Shown here: positions 23,440 through 33,884 of the stretch, piece by piece
Numbering within the stretch: the first letter of the stretch is position 1
Layout of the letters: the number at the start of each line of letters is the position of its first letter
From: Lutraria lutraria
Lineage: Eukaryota; Mollusca; Bivalvia; Venerida; Mactridae
Length of the DNA: 64,000 bases
Reading direction: 5' to 3'
Assembly: GCA_964023205.1 (NCBI GenBank)
Contig: OZ026833.1
Coordinates: 3,222,965-3,286,964 of the forward strand
The notes under the pieces: model-generated
Database searches by the model: none
Seen by the model: the letters and a program-made list of their open reading frames with translations, nothing else
Told to the model about the DNA's origin: nothing
Translations under genes and position numbers: made by a program

Positions 23440-24000
23440 ATTCGACGCATTATAATGAAACAAGGCATTCATTTGTACAGCTTGAGCGTATCGACTGGAG
23501 AAGCACATTGCATGTATTAATCTCTATAGGTAGCCACTTGATTCAATATTTCCCTGTTTCATTGAGTCTTTTCATACGAATACAACGTTGTTAAAAGAAA
23601 CATCAGGAGTATACATGTATGTACGAGAAATTATTCGTACATTCATCAGTATATCATAATATATTTACAAATATACATGTACAAACTAGTCCTCAAATTA
23701 TCAGCGGAGACAAATTGCCATTAATACAAGGTGTCTCGCTATGTTAGCAAACATTTAAAGCAATGTAATCAATACTAGGTTTGAATTTTGATAAATTTGG
23801 ATGAGATAAGATCCCGGAAGTGTTGAATGTATTGAATGTTGATAAGTGCAGCTTTGAATACCAGTCAGATATGTTTAGTTAACTACGTACATCTATATTC
23901 TTGACTATTGATTACAAATCACATACGGTACTTTAGATTGAGTGCACACAGGAATAACGGAAAAATGGAAACAACAAAGATTTATCTTTATCCTTGTGCA
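23440..24000. other. Intergenic, nothing recognised
   Basis: AT-rich sequence with no gene-like frame and no repeat that I can assign. Confidence 0.5.
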
Positions 24001-24001
24001 T

Positions 24002-24173
24002 ACATTACAACCTCTCCAGAACGGCCCTCACTTGAGTAACAACCTCCCTTTAAAAACAGAATTATTATTTCCCACTGCACGATTTAACTCTCTCGAGAAA
24101 TAACCTCTCAACAAAAACATTGTGTGGCTACATGTTCTCACAATGGTGTTGCTTTGGAGAGGTTGCACTGTAT
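24002..24173. repeat. Small palindromic element (AGAGGTTG type)
   Basis: ACAACCTCTCCAGAACGGCC at the left and GCTTTGGAGAGGTTGCACTG at the right form imperfect inverted ends. Related to the element at 13905-14137. Confidence 0.6.
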
Positions 24174-24381
24174 ATATATATATTTTACTTATGTGCCATG
24201 TTTCAATGAAGACTATCGTTAGCAAACGTATACATGTACTATCAGATTATAATGACTCTAATATTGTACAATACACAAGCTAAGCTATCAGTAGATGTTG
24301 ACATGAAGCCGTCTCTTCGATACACTAACATTCTTCAAGTACAGTTGTAGATAAACATGTTGCGATCACTACATTATACTC

Positions 24382-24645
24382 GTACAATAAAACGGATTCT
24401 TTCCGGACTGGGCCAAAAGTCCGGTTTTCTGAGAAGTCCGGGTTTCAAAGAACTTATTATAAATTACGAAAAATAAAGGACTTGAAAAATCGTCCGATTT
24501 TCTAGGAATTCCGGTTTTAAAGGAGTCCGGTTTTCTAGGAATTCCGATTTTAAAGGAGTCCGGTTTTCTAGGAATTCCGGTTTTAAAGGAGTCCGGTTTT
24601 CTAGGAATTCCGGTTTTAAGGGAGTCCAGTTTTCATATGTTTTAC
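24382..24645. repeat. Mini-element with 33-bp tandem expansion
   Basis: Starts TACAATAAAACGGATTCTTT and continues CCGGACTGGGCCAAAAGTCC, the same head as at 5690. About four copies of a 33-base unit (core GGAATTCCGGTTTTAAAGGA) follow to 24630. The array leaves an artefactual frame with an 11-residue period on the minus strand. Confidence 0.85.
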
Positions 24646-24842
24646 TATCCAATCATAATTCAACGGCAACACTTGTTATTTAAGGACATACGTTACTGTA
24701 CCAGATCAACATTTTGACAGCTAATCAGAAATTTAGTAAATGAATAAAGTTTGTTCGAGAAAATATAATTTTTATGTACACAAGTGACAAAGATATACGA
24801 TGATGTCAAAAGTCGACCAAACCGAAATCCAGCGTCAACATA

Positions 24843-25520
24843 TCATTGTGTTGTTGAAGTGACAACGACTTTAGGAATAGTTATTTCTGAGATTTTCCTC
24901 CCGTTAGTTTCATTTTTAGATAGTTCCTTGTCAATCTTCTGTCCTGGACGCTCGAATTTCGCTGTATAAGCTATGACACCAATGATAACGAGGCTAACAA
25001 GAGCCATAGAAACACCGGCAACAGTCTCGATGCCAGCATACCCGTGTGTCATGTCCTGCTGCTGTGGCTGCGGTGCTGGACTTTGATTTGTCTCCTCTGT
25101 ATGACCGGTTGATTCATATTCAGCAGTCGATGTCATTTCAGAGTTTTCTTTCGAGGTTGTCGATGTTGTTGTTGAAGTCAATGTTGTTGTTGTTTTTGAA
25201 GTCAATGTTGTTGTTGTTGGAGGTTTAGTTGAAACATTAGAAGACGCTGTGTTCGTTGTGCTTTCTGCTGTTGTTGATGATGATGGGGCCGTTGTCGTTG
25301 TTGTCATTGCAATTGTTGACTTTTCAGTAGCAAAACTTGTAGTTGTGTTGTTCGATGCATTTTGCTCACTCCCTATGGTTGTAACTGTAGAACTGTTAGT
25401 CGATGCCGCAACAGTTGTAGATGATACAGCGGTCGAATTTGTGGTACCTTCTACATAATATGTATCCCATTTTAGAGACATCAGCAGGATAAGAAAGGTT
25501 AAACGCCACCAGTCACTCAT
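24843..25520 (-). CDS. Mucin-like single-pass membrane protein, 225 residues
   Basis: A single open frame. The N-terminal 25 residues (hydrophobic LTFLILLMSL core, ending YYVEG) look like a signal peptide. Residues 26 to about 140 are almost entirely Thr, Ser, Asn and Ala with many N-x-S/T sites, as in densely O-glycosylated mucin stalks. Proline/glutamine-rich PAPQPQQQ follows. A hydrophobic segment near residues 163-185 (VAGVSMALVSLVIIGVIAY) is a clear transmembrane helix, followed by a charged cytoplasmic tail of about 40 residues. The composition is unlike random AT-rich DNA, which supports a real gene. No enzyme domain is seen; a role in the cell coat is inference. TTAAG just before the ATG could be a splice acceptor, so a 5' non-coding exon may exist. 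Confidence 0.75.
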   Translation of the reverse strand: MSDWWRLTFLILLMSLKWDTYYVEGTTNSTAVSSTTVAASTNSSTVTTIGSEQNASNNTTTSFATEKSTIAMTTTTTAPSSSTTAESTTNTASSNVSTKPPTTTTLTSKTTTTLTSTTTSTTSKENSEMTSTAEYESTGHTEETNQSPAPQPQQQDMTHGYAGIETVAGVSMALVSLVIIGVIAYTAKFERPGQKIDKELSKNETNGRKISEITIPKVVVTSTTQ

Positions 25521-26670
25521 CTTAATATGAAATAAACACTCTAGATGAATAGAATGACCGTGTAAAAATAAGACCTGCTCACTGTGTATCCCTCTTGTTT
25601 TTTATGATGATATCAAATTAGTGAACTACCGCGGATAAGTAACTTCAATCATATCCATAACACATGCATGAAAAATCAAGTCACAATTAGCATAAACACA
25701 TATATCTACAGGTTTTACGAAGCTTATAATCCCAAATAAAATCAAGCAATATAAATACCGCACCTCCTTTAACTAACTGATTAGAGATTTGTTAAGCTAT
25801 GCTCAATTGTCATTTTCAAACTTTTTAAATCTGCGAGATAACATATGAATTGTTCACAAAAACGTTTACTAAAGTTCGATAACACAAGCTACAAAGATAA
25901 CATATCACAGGTCGGACAAGCGCATGCAAAACCTTAAGTTCACAATTTAAATACAGAACAATAGATAAAATGATAGTAAAATAAAAGAAATACATTTTAT
26001 TTGCTCTAAAACAATATTTACATAATATTTTTCTTTAGCCACATCTAGTAAAAAATGTTGTCAGATGCTTTTACTGATTTTTGTGCAATATCATTGCAAA
26101 AGTACTGTGCCACTTCGTGCAATTAAAAAAGAATATTTCGGAATGTTTTTATTGCGATAAAAGTCAGTTTCAATGACAAGACATCTTTCGTGGTAAAATA
26201 AGACCTATATATTGATGGTAACATCCAAAAAGTTAATGGGGCTTTAAAAAAGTTTAGGTCTTCAATATTTTTCTTACATCAGTAATTCCTTTTACTATTG
26301 GGGTAAGTCTTCATTCTGTATTCGATCTTTGTTAAATTAAGCATACTTATATAGATCTTCTATCTGAAGTATTTTGCAGCATGGAAAATCAGGACACAAA
26401 ACAAAAGACAAACAAAGTGGTAACAAAAAGATAACAATACGAAAAAATATCAATTACATAAAACGGAGACAAGAGCCGATTTGATTAAACTTGAACATTG
26501 ATACATAAATGACGAAATTATTACTAATACAAACTACGACGAGTTAATGCGTGAGTTTACCAAGTCTGGTAATAAGTGACGGTAACAATTTAAGTACATT
26601 CTATGAATACGCAATGAAGTCGGACCGGCTGACACTCGATCCTAGATATAAGGAACTATATAGGAATCTA
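25521..26670. other. Upstream region of the mucin-like gene, nothing further recognised
   Basis: AT-rich sequence with no recognised gene. Any promoter of the minus-strand mucin-like gene should lie at the low-coordinate end of this stretch, but no core element stands out. Confidence 0.45.
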
Positions 26671-26674
26671 TCAA

Positions 26675-27230
26675 TACAATAGAACCTTTCCTATCCGAAC
26701 TTGTTCTGATCTGCAGAATTGTTCGGTTTAGAGAGGTTTTCGGTTTAGGGAGGTTTTCGGTTAAGAGAGGTTTTCGGTTTAGAGAGGTTTTCGGACTAGA
26801 GAAGTTTTCGGTTTAGAGAGGTTTTCGGTTTAGAGAGGTTTTCGGTTTAGAGAGGTTTTCGTTTTAGCGAGGTTTCCGGTTTAGAGAGGTTTTCGGTTTA
26901 TAGAGGTTTTCGGTTTAGAGAGGTTCCCGGTTTAGGGAGGTTTCCGGTTTAGGGAGGTTTTCGGTTTAGAGAGGTTTTCGGATTAGAGAGGTTTCCGGTT
27001 TAGAGAGGTTTTCGGATTAGAGATGTTTTCGGATTAGAGAGGTTTCCGGTTTAGAGAGGTTTTCGGTTTAGAGAGGTTTTCGGTTTAGAGAGGTTTTCGG
27101 AATATAGAGGTAGCGGATAACAAAGTATTTTGTATTAAATACTTGATAGAAACTATCGGGACCAGCTGACCTGTTCGGTTTATAGAGGTTTTCGAATAAG
27201 AAAAGTTCGGATAAGGAAGGTCAGACTGTA
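26675..27230. repeat. TIR mini-element with internal 17-bp minisatellite
   Basis: The left end TACAATAGAACCTTTCCTAT matches the right end read in reverse (TACAGTCTGACCTTCCTTAT), and both continue as CCGAACTT. The body from about 26725 to 27110 is some 23 copies of a 17-base unit (GGTTTAGAGAGGTTTTC). After the array, GTTCGGTTTATAGAGGTTTTC near 27175 gives a last isolated unit. Confidence 0.85.
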
Positions 27231-27429
27231 GTCTCGTATAAATGACTGTGATACTTGCCTGGTACATTTACAGGCTAAATACATGTATTATAACATTATC
27301 GGTCGAGATTACTACGGTATATTCAATTTGTGTGATATCTGACATATCTAGAAAGGTACGTTAATGTTGTAAGGTTGCTATCCTACATACTATTATGTAT
27401 AATTCTAACTACATGTACATATCTGTATA

Positions 27430-27611
27430 TACAGTCAAACCTGTGAACAAAGGCCGTCCTAGGGATAGACAAAATGTGGTCTTTATTGACCGGTGACCCT
27501 TATTCGGAGGTAATTTTTGTTATAAATAATCAATTACAGAATTTAAAAAATGGCTTATATTCACATGGTGGCCTTTATTCGGAGATGGCCGCTAACACAG
27601 TTGTAACTATA
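27430..27611 (+). repeat. TACAGTCAAA family element
   Basis: TACAGTCAAACCTGTGAACA at the left and GCCGCTAACACAGTTGTAAC at the right. The interior has ATGTGGTCTTTATTGACCGG and GGTGGCCTTTATTCGGAGAT. Same family as 11345-11520 and, reversed, 4897-5080. Confidence 0.65.
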
Positions 27612-28200
27612 TGTTAAGCTGAGTGGGTAGCGACAAACGAAACGCAAACCAATTAATAGTACGGTCATCAAACACGCTGTCCATGGATAATATACAGGCC
27701 CTGTATAATTAAATACGTTATGTTTAGCTGCTTATCAACTTAAACAATTTTATCATAGTCAGTCTATGGCTATTATTCGAACGTACACTCGCCTTTTCTT
27801 GGGTTCTTTTAATGGATACTAATGTCATTTCCCCGTCAGTCCTCGATCTGTGCTAATGAGTGTCGTCCGTGATCCGTCTGTAATTTGATTGGTCGGCAGA
27901 ATCAGAAATTAAGGTTCGAACGTTAGTTTCATGGGGATATACACGAAGTAACACCAGTATCTAAGCTATTGAAGCATACTTAAGTAGACTGGTCAGGTGA
28001 CATGATTGCTGTTATTTGCGCTTGGGGTTTGACTTAACAGGATATCATATATATCTTAATAAGTCGGTATGTTATATAAGATAAGTGTGGAGAATCGTCA
28101 GTATTTTGATGTGCTTGTGTCCAGTGACGGGTGCTTCGTGAGTACAAATATGCAACTGCACAGTTTGCACAGTCGGTATGTAAACGAGATAAAATGTTTA
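27612..28200. other. Intergenic, nothing recognised
   Basis: No gene-like frame or assignable repeat. Confidence 0.45.
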
Positions 28201-28266
28201 AAGATGCGGGCCTTGTTAGAGCGTTGGTCTATTGAGCTGTGAGTTCAAACCCTGGGCAAGGCACAC

Positions 28267-30205
28267 TGTAGCAACGTTAAATGTCGCATCGACGCTAAAT
28301 GTCGCATTTGACGTTATATGTCGCAAGGCTGACGCTAAATGTCGCAACCAACGCTAAATGTCGCAAAATCACCTGACGCTATATGTCGCATCTGTAACGC
28401 TAAATGTCGCAACAAAAAGCACTGACGCTATATGTCGCAACATCAACGCTAAATGTCGCACTCATTCTTCAACCTCTATAATGCAGAGTTATCGTTTCCG
28501 CTACACCCCACAAACTCGTATATGTTTAATAAATAATGGTTTCTCCGTTCATGATAATGTTTAGTTAATCCCCTCCAAGTTTGTTTTTTAATTTGCTCGT
28601 TTGAATTGGGGATTTTATTTTTTATCTTGGTATTTATTATATATCGCCGTCGCCGGTGTGTACATGTGTGTATTGTTAGAACGGGGAGTGATGGCCAAGG
28701 GGTAGAGTAATGAATCCTACCAGTTTGTCAACGAACATCATTTGTTCAAAGTTTGAAGGAAATCCTATCGTTCTATATACAGAAGGTCTTATTGCTCGAA
28801 CTCTTACCTGTAATTCAACTTGGTTAAGCTATTAATATGTATACTCTTATTCCAAGCTGAAAGGACTTACGTCCAACACATACATCGACTTACTTTTCAC
28901 TCAGTTAAAAGGATTACCACATTAAAGGACATTTTCATGCTCAAATTCCCATTTTATTTCTAAATACGAAATAGAAGAAAAGGGAACATGAAGCAGCCTA
29001 GATTATGTTGTGTTAGTGCATGGCTATCAGCAGAAAGACCACTTCTGTTCGGCCATCATGACCAGTTAAAATAAATGGGCACATTTTACAGTATACATAG
29101 GAGCTAGTGAATGCAATGAGGACGTTATTGGGACCTATGGAGAGCGCATTTCAGTCAGCATGGACGTAGTGCGCACGTAATTGGGACGTAGTATAAACGC
29201 AATAGACCTGGTGACAACGGGAAGCTGCACGTGTAATGAACTTACTGTGAACATAATAGACACAGTGAGAACCTGACAAAGATGTTGTAAGGACGTAGTG
29301 AGAACCTGGGTGCATCATTATTTTCGAGTTTGACCCCTTCCCCGCCACGTTCATCAAAATGTTCAGGACGTGATGGGAACTTTGTGAGCGTGGTGCGGAC
29401 GTGCTCTGGTGTGATGGGGGCATTAGTGTGAAAGTTCATATCGTTAGTGCCCGCCCGGATAGCTCAGTGGTTAGAGCGTTTGTCTGATGACCGAAGTTGT
29501 GAGTTCGAGCCCCGGACGAGGCCCACGCTTCCGTGACACATTTGACTGAAACTATTACATGTTAAATTGTCCTCCACTTCTAAATTGTGTGTGATAGCTT
29601 TGCAGAAGCTTACGGATAGAATGTGGTTAGTGCTGGTTAAGGCCTAACTGAAGTCCAGGAAAGCTATTTAGGATAATTGCCCGCCACGATATGACTGAAC
29701 TAGTGTTGAAAATGGCGTAAACCCCGATGTAACAAACAAGCAAACATCATATCGTTAGTGTGAAAGTCCATCACGCCTCGTTCTATATAAACACACACAC
29801 GTGCACACACCAACGACGGCGATATACAATAAATGCCAAGATAAAAAATAAAATCCCCAATTCAAACGAGCAAAATTAATGTAAAAAAAATCTTGGAGGG
29901 GATTAACTAAACATTATCATGAACGGAGAAACCATTATTTATTAAACACATACGAGTTTGTGGGGGTGTAGCGGGAACGATAACTCTGCATTATAGAGGT
30001 TGAAGAATGAGTGCGACATTTAGCGTTGATGTTGCGACATATAGCGTTAGTGGTATTTGTTGCGACATTTAGCGTTACAGATGCGACATATAGCGTCAGG
30101 AGGTTTTGCGACATTTAGCGTTGGTTGCGACATTTAGCGTCAGCCTTGCGACATATAACGTCAAATGCGACATTTAGCGTCGATGCGACATTTAACGTTG
30201 CTACA
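28267..30205. mobile_element. Foldback-type element with about 430-bp inverted arms
   Basis: The arms 28267-28697 and 29771-30205 are inverted copies of high identity, beginning TGTAGCAACGTTAAATGTCG on both sides. The outer 190 bases of each arm hold nine copies of ACGYTAWATGTCGCA at irregular spacing, 18 in total. The inner arm (CATGATAATGTTTAGTTAAT, CGTTTGAATTGGGGATTTTA) is unique. CACAC flanks both ends, a possible but low-complexity 5-bp duplication. The 1.07-kb centre has no transposase frame and contains a SINE. It is non-autonomous; the mobilising family is unknown to me. Confidence 0.88.
29450..29746 (+). mobile_element. tRNA-derived SINE (family C copy 1) with 14-bp target duplication
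   Basis: The tRNA-like head has A box TAGCTCAGTGGTTAGAG and B box GAGTTCGAGCCCC. The body and 3' module run to AAAATGGCGTAAACCCCGAT, followed by a tail of CAAAC units. TCATATCGTTAGTG lies perfectly duplicated at 29436-29449 and 29747-29760, the hallmark of LINE-driven insertion. It sits inside the foldback element, so it inserted after, or travelled with, that element. Confidence 0.93.
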
Positions 30206-30680
30206 CACACACTGTCCGTGATAAATTTTACTGAAGTTTTACATCCTACGTTAAATTGTCCTCCACCTCTGAATCATGTGGAGTAGCGTAGCAATAGCTT
30301 GCGGATAGAATGTGTGCATAGCACTGGTTAAGGTCTAAACAAAGCTGTTTATATGGGATAACTGTTCGCCACAATATATCTGAAATACTATTGAAAATGG
30401 CCTTAAATCAATTAATTAAAAATGCAGACGAATCATTCAAAAATCATTATAATAGTTATTTTCTTGTATCAGTGCACGGTATTGCTAGCTTTGCTTTATA
30501 AGATCGTTTACCATCAACATATGATCGCGATGATTTTGATGTGAAAAGTGTTGACATTCATTCCAAAAATCCGACACAGTTGACCCACAGCAGTTTCAAT
30601 TTTAAAAGAAAACTTGCTTCACAGCCATGGTCTAATCCTGATCGCATTTGTCTGAAGTTTGTATTACACAAGCTCATTGC

Positions 30681-30988
30681 ATCAGAAGATTCCAATTTAC
30701 TTTTACTCGGATTTATTGCGAGGCATCAGAAGATTCCAATTTACTTTTACTCGGATTTATTGCGAGGCATCAGAAGATTCCAATTTACTTTTACTCGGAT
30801 TTATTGCGAGGCATCAGAAGATTCCAATTTACTTTTACTCGGATTTATTGCGAGGCATCAGAAGATTCCAATTTACTTTTACTCGGATTTATTGCGAGGC
30901 ATCAGAAGATTCCAATTTACTTTTACTCGGATTTATTGCGAGGCATCAGAAGATTCCAATTTACTTTTACTCGGATTTATTGCGGGGT
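30681..30988 (+). repeat. 44-bp minisatellite, seven near-identical copies
   Basis: The unit begins ATCAGAAGATTCCAATTTAC and contains CTCGGATTTATTGCGAGGC. Copies start at 30681, 30725, 30769, 30813, 30857, 30901 and 30945 with almost no divergence. As 44 is not a multiple of three and the unit has no stop in any plus frame, all three frames stay open; the long frames here are artefacts. Confidence 0.95.
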
Positions 30989-31425
30989 ATGTGGCGTTCC
31001 CCTGAAATCCGATTTGTCTTACTGCTGACTAGAAGTCGTGTCTAGACACTGTAATCACATTGTCTTGTATTCTGTTTGTGAAATAGTTTTAAGATTGTAC
31101 ATCTCAGTTTAATTTGACTGACCAAAATGTGTAACTGCACTCCTGGCAAAGGAAATAACATCATGAAATGATCGCAGTAAGTGATTTAATCAAAAGTCTT
31201 CCAACAGAATGCATGTACATCAAATCTATGAAAATGACTTTTTTTCATTGATTTACCGTCTCACCAACAGTCAGGGATATTTTGCTACGTTCCAGAAAGA
31301 CGCCAGGATGGAACCACCGGCCTTCCATAAGCCAGGTGGACATCTTCCTCACATAAGATATTTGCTAGTTTCGGGTAAGATCCAAACTCACAGCGACAAG
31401 GGGATATACCTACTCGAAAACGGGA

Positions 31426-31905
31426 CCATACTTAGTTTCCTTACGTTTTACCTACATTCCTTACGTTTTACCTACATCTTCGACCAGGCATAGATTCCTT
31501 AAGTTTTACCTTCATCTAGGACCATACATAGATTCCTCAAGTTTTACCTTCATCTAGGAACATACATAGATTCCTCAGGTTTTACCTTCATCTAGGGCCA
31601 CACATAGATTCCTCAAGTTTTACCTTCATCTAGGGCCACACATAGTTTCCTCAAGTTTTACCTTCATCTAGGGCCACACATAGTTTCCTCAAGTTTTACC
31701 TTCATCTAGGGCCACACATAGTTTCCTTCAGTTTTACCTTCATCTAGGACCACACTTAGTTTCCTCAAGTTTTACCTTCATTTAGGGTCACACATAGTTT
31801 CCTTAAGTTTTACCTTTATCTAGGGCCACACATAGTTTCCTCAAGTTTTACCTTCATCTAGGGCCACACATAGTTTCCTTCAGTTTTAACTTCATCTAGG
31901 GCTAT
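31426..31905 (+). repeat. 38-bp minisatellite, about twelve copies
   Basis: Unit TTTCCTCAAGTTTTACCTTC plus ATCTAGGGCCACACATAG. The first two units (near 31440-31470) are shorter, and divergence is higher at the edges. Confidence 0.92.
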
Positions 31906-32920
31906 ACAATATTAATATAAAATAGAAAATAAAACATCAATCATATCTCGATAAACAAATAATTTAAGATATTTCCATTTCATTCAATTGGGACAAAGAG
32001 TCGAATCAAGACGGTTGCGAAAATTTCTAGTGCAAGAATTTATTGAGACAATGTTTCCATCTTGTTCAAATCTTTCGCTAATGCAATTTGAACATAATGT
32101 CTTGGGAAGGACACAATGTGTGTTCTAATGGATAAACACATTAAGTTAACAAATAATCTCACGCGTCAACAACATTTAGTTTCAGAAAAGAAGAAATAAA
32201 ACAGAAAGGCTAATGAGTCTTTTAATGCCATAACACGTTAATGGAATGCTATACTATTACCATCCTATAATGAACATTCAATCCATTGACGTTGCATTGT
32301 CATTTCTGATTATTTTAGCAAACATTTAAGAACATTCCAAATGTTCGGTATACTAGTATTGTCCTAACAAGCGTCGTATGGCGAATAATAGAACAGTAAA
32401 ACAGCAAATTTCTTTTAAACGCCAGCAAGTGTTGATAGCAATTTAATTTGTAGAATTATATATCGGGCTTTAAAGCCCAATTAGCTCTTTGCTATACAAA
32501 AAATATAGCCAAAAAACAAACATTTGCTGATATTATCCCAAGATCATTATTACCGACGAAACGAGCACTTTTTCTTCTAAAACACTAATTTCACTGTGTT
32601 TTTGCTTTTGTCAACTCGGAATATGTAGAGCGCGTGACGTCACTTTCCGACGTGTGCATAACTTGACTGCGGTAAAACACAGCTGTTCTATAAATAGTAT
32701 GTATTTCAATGATATTGAAAGAAATACGATATTGGTTTTGGAAACATTTAAACATTTTTTCTTGCTGTAAAGTATGCGCGGAGGAAAATACACAGGATTC
32801 CTCTGTAATAGAACAAACAAAAACCATTACGACTAATAAATTTATATGCTTATGGGACTTTAATTGTATTCACGTGGGACTGGCATAGAATGTTTTTTGG
32901 ACACTCACTTAGTCATTATA
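31906..32920. other. Intergenic, nothing recognised
   Basis: AT-rich. A palindromic CGGGCTTTAAAGCCC-like word lies near 32463. No gene. Confidence 0.45.
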
Positions 32921-32925
32921 TATTA

Positions 32926-33052
32926 TTATACCTCACGTGACTTATTTACTATGTAGTCTTATGTGACGTCTTGTGTGACAATCCGTATTATTATACCTCA
33001 CGTGACCTATTTACTATAAAGTCTTATGTGACGTCAGAGGGTGACAATCAGT
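32926..33052 (+). repeat. Two tandem copies of a 67-base CACGTGAC/TGACGTC unit
   Basis: The block TATTATACCTCACGTGAC, TATTTACTAT, AGTCTTATGTGACGTC, GTGACAATC occurs twice in a row. It contains CRE-like TGACGTC and E-box CACGTG words, but the repeat nature makes a regulatory reading uncertain. Confidence 0.75.
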
Positions 33053-33880
33053 AATGTTACCCTGTGACATTACATTTCGGACCGCTTGCCATAACAAAAC
33101 TGCCCTCACCCGCTGATGCGATATTACCGGGTGCTAGGCTTTAGTCAATCTGTTCCGTATCCTAGACGCTTTAGGCGATTATCAAAATCCACTCGTAAGT
33201 TGACATCCGGTTAAGCAGAAGACTATTCGACAGCGAAAGTAACTACACTTCGTTTCAATTTCTGGTGATGGCTTAGCGTCTTCACTCAACCAGTACGAAA
33301 AGAACCGTACCATTGTTAGCATGTTTGTTGCATTCTTATCTATCTAAATTATTGTTTTGTTCGGTATAATAAAATAAATATCATATCCCACAGAGGGTGA
33401 TAAAACGTAATGTTCACCCTTGACAAAGTAATGTCAACCTCACCTAATGCCCGGTCGACATTACTTGTCTCGGGTGAACATTCCATTCGATCACCCTCTA
33501 TGGGATGTGATAGTATATAATGTTACCCTATGACGAAACATTTCTGGCCTGCTTGCCATAAACTGTCCTCATGCAATGACGCGATATTATCAGGTACCCG
33601 ATTTTAGTCAACCTGTCCCGTATCTTTAGGCGATTATCAAAATCCACTCGTAATTTGACATCCGGTTTACCAGAAGACAATTTGACAGCGAAAGTAACTA
33701 CGCTTCGTTTCAATCTCTGAAAATGACTTAGTGTCTTGACACAACCAATATAAGAACAAAGAACCGTACAATTGTTGCATTCTTGTCTTTCTTAATTATT
33801 GTTTTGTTCGGTATAATAAAATCAAATCCACATAGGGTGACAGTACGTAATGTTCAGCCGAGACAAGTTATGCCGACCGA
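33053..33880 (+). repeat. 465-base imperfect tandem duplication with hairpin
   Basis: 33060-33440 and 33525-33880 share GGCGATTATCAAAATCCACT, TTGACATCCGGTT, GACAGCGAAAGTAACTAC and TTGTTTTGTTCGGTATAATA, at about 85 percent identity by eye. Between them, 33380-33515 folds into a long hairpin (CATATCCCACAGAGGGTGAT against GATCACCCTCTATGGGATGT). Confidence 0.8.
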
Positions 33881-33884
33881 GGCT

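Larger units (their letters stand above)
28206..30420 (+). mobile_element. tRNA-derived SINE (family C copy 2) split by a foldback insertion
   Basis: The head (28206-28266: CCTTGTTAGAGCGTTGGTCT, B box GAGTTCAAACCC, GGCAAGGCACAC) and the rest (30206-30420: CTGTCCGTGATAAATTTTAC, TTAAATTGTCCTCCACCTCT, AGCACTGGTTAAGG, ACTATTGAAAATGGCCTTAA) together align with the uninterrupted SINE at 29450-29746. The two halves are separated by the foldback element at 28267-30205. Its 5' end has lost part of the A box. Confidence 0.85.

Noticed and set aside
28268..28490. CRISPR-like array of repeated 15-mers
   Set aside because: Spacers are only 3-13 bases and the array is mirrored at the other end of the element; it is a transposon arm in a eukaryotic genome.
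30541..31045. Three overlapping plus-strand frames of 126-154 codons
   Set aside because: A 44-base repeat without stops opens all three frames and gives the same peptide in rotation. Artefact.
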